A stretch of DNA of 64,000 bases from Streptacidiphilus fuscans (GTDB lineage: Bacteria; Actinomycetota; Actinomycetes; Streptomycetales; Streptomycetaceae): the NCBI RefSeq assembly GCF_015690355.1, contig NZ_JADPRT010000007.1, positions 280,268 through 344,267 of the forward strand, given 5' to 3'. Positions 25,631 to 32,340 of the stretch are shown here, in pieces. Under the pieces are notes generated by a model that was given only the letters and a program-made list of their open reading frames with translations, had not been told where the DNA came from and ran no database searches. Numbering within the stretch: the first letter of the stretch is position 1; every line of letters begins with the position of its first letter. The position numbers and the translations under genes were made by a program.

Positions 25631-26901
25631 CTCGCCTCCCCGCCCACCGCCGCCGAATCGAGCGGAGCCGCCGCCTTCTCGCCGCCGGATCGGCGCGCTT
25701 CCCGCCGCCTCGCGACGAACACGTAGCTCAGGAACGCGACGCCGCAGGCGATCGCGACACCGTGGGAGACGCCGACCACCCACAGCGGGCTGTGATGGTC
25801 GAGCAGCAGGGCGCTGACCACCATGCCGGAGCCAAAGCCGAGGTTCTCTGCCATCGAGGAGAAGCCGAAGACATAGCCGCGGTCGTCGTCGCTCACCGTC
25901 TGCAGGCGGGACGCGTAGGCGTTGTCGGTGAATCCGTCGGCGAGTCCGGCGCACAGCGCGACGACGACGCCCACGATCAGGGGCGGGCCGGTGAAGGCGA
26001 TGATGAAGGAGGCGGACATCAGGATCGTGCCGACGGAGAAGGCGTTCTCGCCGATCGAGCGTCCGCTCTTCTTCAGGTATCGGACCAGGCCGCGCTGCAT
26101 CAGGATGTTGCCGACGGCCCAGATCGCCCAGAAGCGGCTGACGAACTCCGCGGGATGCGCGGGGTTGAGCGCCGTCGAGTACACCGGCAGGCCCACGTTG
26201 TGCGAAGCCGAGCCGAGGCCGTCCACCGCACGGATCGCGATCATCACGAGCAGTACCGGGGTGGCGCGCAGGATCCGCAGCCCGATCATCGGCGAGATCG
26301 ACCCGCCGCCCGCGGACGGCGCCGCCGACTCGGACCTGCGCAGCTTCAGGGGCAGCCGGGCCATGTTCGCGGCGGAGAGGACGAAGGTGGCCGCGTCGAC
26401 CGCGAACGCCGTGCGGAAGCCGAAGGCGGTCACCACGATGCCGGCCGAGGCGAAGCCCGCCACCATCGCCAGCGAGCGTCCGGAGGTCAGCAGCCCGTTG
26501 GCCCGGACCCGCTGGTCCTGCCCGACGATCACCGGGATGCTGCTGCGCAGTGCGACGCTCGACAGCGTCCCGCCGACCCCGGCGACCACGGCGACCACGT
26601 AGAGCAGGGCGGGCCGCGCGTCCGCCGGAACCGTGAGCAGCACCGTCAGCGCGACGGCCTGCGACAGGTCGCCGAAGATCATCACGAACTTGCGATTGAA
26701 GCGGGAGACGATCGAGCCGGACACGAAGCCCATGCAGAACGCGACGGCCAGGCGCACGGCCATGATGAGGCCGGTCTGCCCGGCGCTCCCTGTGGTGCTC
26801 AATGCATAGAGATTGAGCGCCACGAGATTCAAATAGCTGCCGTAGGCGGATATGGCGTTACCCGCCACCAGATAGCGGAAACTCTTGAAGTCTGAGGTCA
26901 T
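25627..26901 (-). CDS. MFS transporter, probable product exporter
   Basis: A 424-residue major facilitator with about 12 hydrophobic segments and the MefA-like opening SFRYLVAGNAISAYGSYLNLVALNLYA. The loop SGSIVSRFNRKFVMIFGD between helices 2 and 3 matches the MFS motif A region. It is the first gene of the operon and overlaps the PKS start by 4 nt. Macrolide/drug-efflux type MFS proteins in this position usually export the finished compound and give self-resistance, which is the likely role here. The substrate is not predictable from sequence. Confidence 0.88.
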   Translation of the reverse strand: MTSDFKSFRYLVAGNAISAYGSYLNLVALNLYALSTTGSAGQTGLIMAVRLAVAFCMGFVSGSIVSRFNRKFVMIFGDLSQAVALTVLLTVPADARPALLYVVAVVAGVGGTLSSVALRSSIPVIVGQDQRVRANGLLTSGRSLAMVAGFASAGIVVTAFGFRTAFAVDAATFVLSAANMARLPLKLRRSESAAPSAGGGSISPMIGLRILRATPVLLVMIAIRAVDGLGSASHNVGLPVYSTALNPAHPAEFVSRFWAIWAVGNILMQRGLVRYLKKSGRSIGENAFSVGTILMSASFIIAFTGPPLIVGVVVALCAGLADGFTDNAYASRLQTVSDDDRGYVFGFSSMAENLGFGSGMVVSALLLDHHSPLWVVGVSHGVAIACGVAFLSYVFVARRREARRSGGEKAAAPLDSAAVGGEAR

Positions 26902-27380
26902 GGGAATCGTAGCCCTGTCATATGTGTGGAGGCCGGGCTGACCCGAAAGCGTGCGAGCTTGTGGCTCTGCGGAGTTGATTCGGTGAATATGCTCGGAAGG
27001 AATACGGCATTCCGGCCCGCTGGGGCGACTTCACCCCAATGCGCCCTCCCCGCGCGCTCGACAGCGTGGCCGACTCCCTGGGCGCCCGCTAGGGGCGACC
27101 AAGATCCGGGTATTTCATACCGCACGGTTTGGCAATGCGGCAACAACTACTTCGAGCAACGCGAGTAAACGCAGACATACGGGTCGAGGAGGCCGTCGCA
27201 TATGGGCCGGTTGGCCTGCTCAACTCCGGTATTGCCGCGCATGGACCACTTTGCTGCCCGGATCCGCCGACTCGGTTTGTCCGACCGGTTCCTGATGTTT
27301 CTCGGGGCTTTTTCCGGGGAATGCGCTGTCGGCGCCGAGGGAGGCGAGCACCCGCAGCCTGTCCTCGGCGGGGCTGCCAC
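26902..27380. promoter_or_regulatory. Control region upstream of the biosynthetic operon, with two short palindromes
   Basis: About 480 bp without a convincing gene. It holds GGAAT-ACGGC-ATTCC at 26999-27013 and GGTAT-TTC-ATACC at 27109-27121, both candidate regulator sites for the minus-strand operon. Local GC content is lower than in the flanking genes (for example around 26980-27010). Short open frames here, including one from 27202, show no recognisable family. No pathway regulator is encoded in the operon itself. Confidence 0.45.
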
Positions 27381-27803
27381 TTCGCCTACGGCGTCGGCGA
27401 ACACAGCGACACCCAGTACGGCGAGCGCTTCGGCGAGGGCACCCTCGCGGGCCGGCGGGCGCTGCTGTCGGTGACCGCCGGCGGTCCGGAGTCGCACTAC
27501 GCCGCTCGCGGCATCAACGGACCCATCGAGGACCTGCTGTTCCCGATCCACCACGGCGTCCTCTACTACCCGGGCATCGAGGTGCTGCCACCCTTCGTGC
27601 TGTACGGCACCGACCGGCTGACCGCCGAGGACTACCAGGACGTCGCCAAGGCGTGGCGGGAACGCCGGCTCTCGCTGGAGTCGACCGAGCCGATCGCTTT
27701 CCGGCAGCAGAACTTCGGTGACTACGAGATCCCCTCGCTGCACCTGAGGGAGGGGCTCGAGCCCGCGGGCCGCACGGGCTTCGGGCTGCACGTGCGCGGC
27801 TGA
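27381..27803 (+). pseudogene. 5'-truncated NAD(P)H dehydrogenase (quinone) fragment, flavodoxin-like fold
   Basis: From FAYGVGEHSD onward (27381) the frame encodes about 140 residues matching the C-terminal half of Kef/MdaB-type NAD(P)H quinone reductases: GEGTLAGRRALLSVTAGGP, GINGPIEDLLFPIHHGVLYYPG and EVLPPFVLYGTDRL. The N-terminal half, with the first beta-strand and the FMN phosphate loop, is missing, and the frame upstream is Arg/Pro-rich and unlike the family. No start or ribosome site is credible. It looks like a remnant left by a deletion or insertion at the boundary of the biosynthetic operon. Confidence 0.7.
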
Positions 27804-27982
27804 CGGGTCGTCTGATGTGCGCACGAACCGTACCGGCCGCAGCCACCTGATCTTTGGGCCTTCGGCCAGTACGCCGCCCCGCCCGGCCGGGTGGAGACTT
27901 CCTGCCAGTGCCGCGGCCCGTCCTTGGGCCGACGCCATGGACAGCCATCACCATGGACAGAACGGACAGAGGGGGACCCACC

Positions 27983-28723
27983 ATGAGCGGTCAGCTGTAC
28001 GACGGGATCGGCGAGGCGTTCGAGGGCTTCAAGACCCTCCCGCTGACGCGTTACGGGGAGGTTCCCGGTTTCCTGGGCCTCGTCGGCGACGTCACGGGCC
28101 GGTCGGTCCTCGACCTGGCCTCCGGAACCGGCTTCTACAGCCGGGAGTTCAAGCGCCGCGGCGCCTCGCACGTGCTCGGCGTCGACATCTCCTCCGCGAT
28201 GGTCGAGGCCGCCGAGGCGATCGAGGGCCGTGACCCGCTGGGCGTGCAGTACGAGATCGGCGACGTCGCCGAGCTGCGTGCCTTCGACAAGCCCTTCGAC
28301 CTCGCGGTCGCGGTCCAGCTGTTCAACTACGCCCCGGACGTCGCGACCATCGAGCAGATGTGTCGCAGGATCCACCGGAGCATCGCGGCGGGCGGCGAGT
28401 TCTTCGTCTTCACCCAGAGCCCGGACCTCCGGTTCGACGGGCCGTCACTTGCCAAGTACGGCTTCCTGTGCGAGTCGCTCGGCGAGGAGACCGAGATCGG
28501 GCCGCGGGTGAAGATCACCGCGCTGCTCGACCCGCCCATCTCCTTCGTCGCCAACCCGCCGAGCCGCGAGGTCCTGGAGCAGTGCCTGCGGGCAGCCGGG
28601 TTCAGCGAGATCACCTGGGTCCCCCTGGAGATCTCCCCCGCCGGGGTCCGCGAGTACGGCGAGGACTTCTGGGACGACTACGCCGCCAATCCCCCGCTGA
28701 CGATGCTGCGCTGCCGCGCCTAG
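27983..28723 (+). CDS. Class I SAM-dependent methyltransferase
   Basis: A 246-residue methyltransferase. The SAM-binding motif I is VLDLASGTGFYSREF (near residues 41-55), with the acidic motif II in VLGVDISSAMVEAAE and motif IV around FDLAVAVQLFNYA. ATG 27983 is preceded by GAGGGGGACC; an in-frame ATG about 33 nt upstream is possible. The central and C-terminal part (FFVFTQSPDLRFDGPSLAKYGF) is typical of small-molecule methyltransferases such as ToxA-like enzymes. It is on the opposite strand from the PKS/NRPS operon and separated by the pseudogene, so a role in that pathway is only possible, not shown. Confidence 0.88.
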   Translation: MSGQLYDGIGEAFEGFKTLPLTRYGEVPGFLGLVGDVTGRSVLDLASGTGFYSREFKRRGASHVLGVDISSAMVEAAEAIEGRDPLGVQYEIGDVAELRAFDKPFDLAVAVQLFNYAPDVATIEQMCRRIHRSIAAGGEFFVFTQSPDLRFDGPSLAKYGFLCESLGEETEIGPRVKITALLDPPISFVANPPSREVLEQCLRAAGFSEITWVPLEISPAGVREYGEDFWDDYAANPPLTMLRCRA

Positions 28724-28867
28724 GACGAGGGAAGTCAGCACTGCGCACGATCCCGACAGTCCGTCAGATCGACCACGGCGGAGTGAGGGCGGCAGTACGC
28801 TGCAGGGAACCGGGGGCGGACGTGGCATGGCGCCTCCGGTCGGTCGGACAGACCCTGGGGGGACACG

Positions 28868-29314
28868 TTGGATCCGGAGCTGCTCGCGCTCGCGACGACG
28901 GCGGGGACGGCCGTGGCACAGGCCGTCGGTACGGATGCCTGGCACGGACTGCGCGACGGGATCGCCCGTCTCTTCCGCCGCGGCCACGCACCGGAGGCCG
29001 CGCAGCAGACGGCCCTGGAGCGGCTGGACCGCACAGCGGCAGAAGTGGCGCGCACCGCGCCCGACGCGGTCGAGCAGGCCCAGGGTCTGGCGGCGGCCTC
29101 CTGGCAGACCCGCTTCCGCGATCTGCTGGAGGATCTGCGTGACGACGAGGAACGGGCAACGGTGGCCGCCGAGTTGAGGCGACTGCTGGACGCGGCGACC
29201 GCCGGGGCGAGCGGCGGGGTGGGGCTCGTGTCGGGCAACACCTTCCGTGGGCCGGTCGCCTTCCAGGTCGGCAACAACAACCGGCAGGATGTTCGCTTCG
29301 GCCCCGAGTCGTGA
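28868..29314 (+). CDS. Small helical BELL-like effector protein with C-terminal RHIM-like amyloid motif
   Basis: A 148-residue protein from a TTG at 28868 with GGGGGGAC just upstream. Residues 1-112 look all-helical, beginning with a hydrophobic segment (LLALATTAGTAVAQAV). The last 26 residues change character: GNTFRGPVAFQVG then NNN, Q, V, F (123-146). This contains an (aromatic)-Q-V-G core like the RHIM tetrad (I/V-Q-I/V-G). The same pattern recurs at the N-terminus of the next protein, which overlaps by GTGA. This matches the published description of BELL-domain proteins with C-terminal bacterial amyloid signalling sequences next to NLRs. The likely role is membrane-targeting cell-death or defence effector. 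Assignment to BELL is by arrangement and gross features, not by profile. Confidence 0.65.
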   Translation: MDPELLALATTAGTAVAQAVGTDAWHGLRDGIARLFRRGHAPEAAQQTALERLDRTAAEVARTAPDAVEQAQGLAAASWQTRFRDLLEDLRDDEERATVAAELRRLLDAATAGASGGVGLVSGNTFRGPVAFQVGNNNRQDVRFGPES

Positions 29315-32286
29315 CGGGTCACGGCGGTGTCTTCCACGGTCCCACCGCGTTCATCGCGGGCGACCACGGCGTCCAGCACGTCCACTTCGTGCACCAGTGG
29401 AAGCCCGGCTACCGGGTCGAGAGCTTCCCCGTCGAGCCCGACCGGGTGTCCGCCCGGCTCCTCGCCCAGCAGCCGTCCCGGCTGCTGCGGGCCGTGCACC
29501 AGGTGGTGCCGTTCATCGGCCGCCACGACGACCTGGAGGAGCTGGCCCGCTGGCGTGACGACGCGGCCGACCGGTTGGCCGCGCGCCTCGTGCACGGCCC
29601 CGGCGGCCAGGGCAAGAGCCGGCTCGCCGCGCACTTCGCCGAGCTCAGCCGGGCGGCGGGGTGGACGGTGTGGCAGGCGGTGGTGAACGAGACCGGCGCC
29701 GACCCCCTCGCCACCGACCCGGTGCCCGAGACCGGGGCCGGGATCCTGTTGGTGGTCGACTACGCCGAACGCTGGCCGACCGCGGACCTGCGCAAGCTCC
29801 TGCGGGAGTCACTGCTGCACCCCGCCGGTGTTCCGGTGCGGATCCTGCTGCTGGCCCGCCCGGCGGGCCTCTGGTGGGAGAGCCTCTCGACCTGGATCGG
29901 CGACGCCCTCGACGCACCCGCCGAAGCCCAACCGCTCCGGCCGCTGGCGAGCGCCCCGTCCGCGCGCGCCGACCTCTTCCGCCACGCGCGCGACAGCTTC
30001 GCCGACCACCTCGGCCTGCGCGCCGAGCAGGCGGACCTGATCGAACCGCCCAAGGACCTCGACCTCGACGACGCCTACGCCCAGGTCCTGACCATCCACA
30101 TCGCCGCCTTGGCTGCCGTCGACGCCCGCCTGCGCGACGATACGGCCCCGGACAACCCGGCCCGCGCGTCCGCGTATCTCCTGAGGCGCGAACGCGCCCA
30201 CTGGAGCGCCCTGCACCAGCGCGCGTCCGGGCCGCTCACGACCACGCCGGAGACGATGGGCCGCGCCGTGCTCACCGCCACCCTCACCCGGCCGCTGGCT
30301 CGCCCCCACGCCAGGGACGCACTCGCCTGCGTCGGGCTCGCCGACACCGCCGAAGCCGCCAACATCCTCCTGGACGACCACCGCACCTGCTATCCGGCTC
30401 CCCCGACCGAGCCCGCACGCGCCGTCACCGTGCTGGAGCCGCTCTACCCCGACCGCCTCGGCGAGGACTTCCTCGGTCTGACCACCCCGGCCGGCCCCGA
30501 CGCGCCTCATCCCGTGCCCGGTGCGGCCACCGACGACTGGGCCCACGGCGCGGCCGCACGGCTCCTGGCGGCCGCGTCCGCCGATGCGGGCGCGGGCTCC
30601 AATCCGGGCCAGGGCTCCGATGCGGGCGCGGGCTCCGATGCGGGAGCAACCGCGCCCTGGGCCCGCGACGTGCTGACCGTGCTGATCGAAACCGCCCGCC
30701 GATGGCCCCACGTCGCGTCGGCCGAGCTCTACCCCCTGCTGAGGAGCCATCCCGAACTCGCCCTGCGGGCGGGGAGCAGCGCGCTGTTCGCCCTGGCCGA
30801 ATTCGACGACGTCGACCTCACCGTCCTGGGAGCTGTCGCGGCCCTCTTCCCCGCCGGGCGGCACACGGATCTGGACATCGGCATCGCGGCCGTCACCGCA
30901 CGCCTGGCCGATCACCTCCTGGCCGTCGCCGACGACCCGCCCACCCGTGCCCGCGTCAACGACGACCTAGCGGTACGCCTGCGCCATGTCGGTCTTCGGA
31001 GTCACGCCGTCGTCGCCGTCGAGCAGGCCGCGGAGATCTGGCAGGGGCTGGCGGCGGAGAACCCGGCCGTCCACGAACCCGAGCTCGGCCGCTCACTGAA
31101 CAACCTCGGGAACATCCTGTCGGAGACGGGGCGGCGGCGGGAGGCGCTGGCCGCCCTGGAACAGGCGGCGGAGATCTGGGAGCGGCTGGCGGCCGAGAAC
31201 CCGGCGGCCCACGAGCACGACCTCGCCCTCACCCTGAACAACCTCGGAGCTCACCTGTCGGAGGCGGGGCGGCCGGGCGAAGCGCTGGCCGCCACCGGGC
31301 AGGCGGCGGAGATCTGGGAGCGGCTGGCGACGGAGGACCCGGCGGCCCACGAACCCCAACTCGCCCTCTCGCTGGCCAATCTGGGCGCGCGGCTGGCGGA
31401 GATGGGGCGGCGGCGGGAGGCCCTGGTCGTCACCGAGCGGGCGACGACGATCCTCCAGCGTTTGGCGACGCAGAACCCCGCCGCCCACGAACCCGCCCTC
31501 GCCGCCACCCTGACCGACCTCGGGGTCCGGCTGTCGGAGGCGGGGCGGCAGGAGGAGGCGGTGGCTGTCACCGACCAGGCGGTGCTGACCCTGCAGGGGC
31601 TCGCGTCGAAGAACCGGGCGGCCTACGCAGGCGACTTCGGCCGCGCGCTGACCAGCTTCGGCATCCGGCTGGCGGAGGCGGGACGGCAGGACGACGCACT
31701 GACCATCGCCGAGTGCGCGGTCAAGGCCTTCGACGAGCTGGCGGCGGAGAACCCGGCCGCCCACGAACCCGATCTGGCCGACTCGCTGACCAACCTCGGG
31801 GAGCACTTGTCGAACGCGGGGCGGCAGGACGCGGCACTGACCGTCACCGAGCAGGCGTCGGCGATCCTGCACCGGTTGGCGGCCAGGGATCCTGCCGCCC
31901 ACGAACCCAAGCTCGCCCTGTCGCTGAACAACCTCGGCGTCCGGCTGTCGGAGGCGGGGCGGCAGGAGGAGGCGCTGGCGACCGCGCGGGAGGCCGTGGC
32001 GATCCGGCGTCGGCTGGCGGCGGGACAAGCCGACGCCCACGAACCGGATCTCGCCCTGTCGCTGACCGTTCTCGCCCTCGTCCGGGCGCGGCAGAGCGAT
32101 TTCGCCGAGGCGCTGGCACTCACGGCGGAGGCGGCGGAGATCTACCGTCGCCGTGTCGCCACCGCGCCCGGCCTGGTCCCGCGTCTCCTCAAGGTGCTGG
32201 CCATGCAGGCCGCCGCGCTCGACGAGGTCGGGCAGCCCGAGGAGGCGTCCGAACTGCGACGGTGGGCCGCGAAGCACTACGGGTGA
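29311..32286 (+). CDS. NLR-like P-loop NTPase with N-terminal amyloid motif and C-terminal TPR repeats
   Basis: A 991-residue protein starting from GTG 29311. Residues 5-28 (GGVFHGPTAFIAG, then Q, V, F) repeat the motif at the end of the preceding protein. Residues 65-160 hold the NTPase core: Walker A GPGGQGKS (96-103) and Walker B ILLVVDY (Asp150). A helical middle region and a low-complexity GSDAGAGSDAGA stretch follow, then about 8.5 TPR units of exactly 46 residues (about 573-985) of the form AAEIWERLAAENPAAHEPxLAxSLxNLGxxLSEAGRxxEAL. This is the sensor/nucleotide-switch/amyloid-trigger layout of bacterial NLRs, and the partner effector is the gene just upstream. The ligand sensed by the TPRs is unknown. 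Confidence 0.8.
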   Translation: MTGHGGVFHGPTAFIAGDHGVQHVHFVHQWKPGYRVESFPVEPDRVSARLLAQQPSRLLRAVHQVVPFIGRHDDLEELARWRDDAADRLAARLVHGPGGQGKSRLAAHFAELSRAAGWTVWQAVVNETGADPLATDPVPETGAGILLVVDYAERWPTADLRKLLRESLLHPAGVPVRILLLARPAGLWWESLSTWIGDALDAPAEAQPLRPLASAPSARADLFRHARDSFADHLGLRAEQADLIEPPKDLDLDDAYAQVLTIHIAALAAVDARLRDDTAPDNPARASAYLLRRERAHWSALHQRASGPLTTTPETMGRAVLTATLTRPLARPHARDALACVGLADTAEAANILLDDHRTCYPAPPTEPARAVTVLEPLYPDRLGEDFLGLTTPAGPDAPHPVPGAATDDWAHGAAARLLAAASADAGAGSNPGQGSDAGAGSDAGATAPWARDVLTVLIETARRWPHVASAELYPLLRSHPELALRAGSSALFALAEFDDVDLTVLGAVAALFPAGRHTDLDIGIAAVTARLADHLLAVADDPPTRARVNDDLAVRLRHVGLRSHAVVAVEQAAEIWQGLAAENPAVHEPELGRSLNNLGNILSETGRRREALAALEQAAEIWERLAAENPAAHEHDLALTLNNLGAHLSEAGRPGEALAATGQAAEIWERLATEDPAAHEPQLALSLANLGARLAEMGRRREALVVTERATTILQRLATQNPAAHEPALAATLTDLGVRLSEAGRQEEAVAVTDQAVLTLQGLASKNRAAYAGDFGRALTSFGIRLAEAGRQDDALTIAECAVKAFDELAAENPAAHEPDLADSLTNLGEHLSNAGRQDAALTVTEQASAILHRLAARDPAAHEPKLALSLNNLGVRLSEAGRQEEALATAREAVAIRRRLAAGQADAHEPDLALSLTVLALVRARQSDFAEALALTAEAAEIYRRRVATAPGLVPRLLKVLAMQAAALDEVGQPEEASELRRWAAKHYG
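31027..32268 (+). repeat. 138-bp tandem repeat array encoding the TPR units
   Basis: Unit starts fall at exact 138-bp intervals: 31027, 31165, 31303, 31441, 31579, 31717, 31855, 31993 and a shorter last unit at 32131. The units share long identical DNA stretches, which implies recent expansion or homogenisation. Confidence 0.85.
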
Positions 32287-32340
32287 CCCCGGCGGACGGG
32301 GAGGGCCGGCCGGAGGAGCCGGAGCAGGCAGAATGGTCGG

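Noticed and set aside
27129..27380. 5' part of the frame leading into the quinone reductase fragment
   Set aside because: The first 80 or so residues are unlike the family, rich in Arg/Pro, with no ribosome site, so I treat only the 3' part as a gene remnant.
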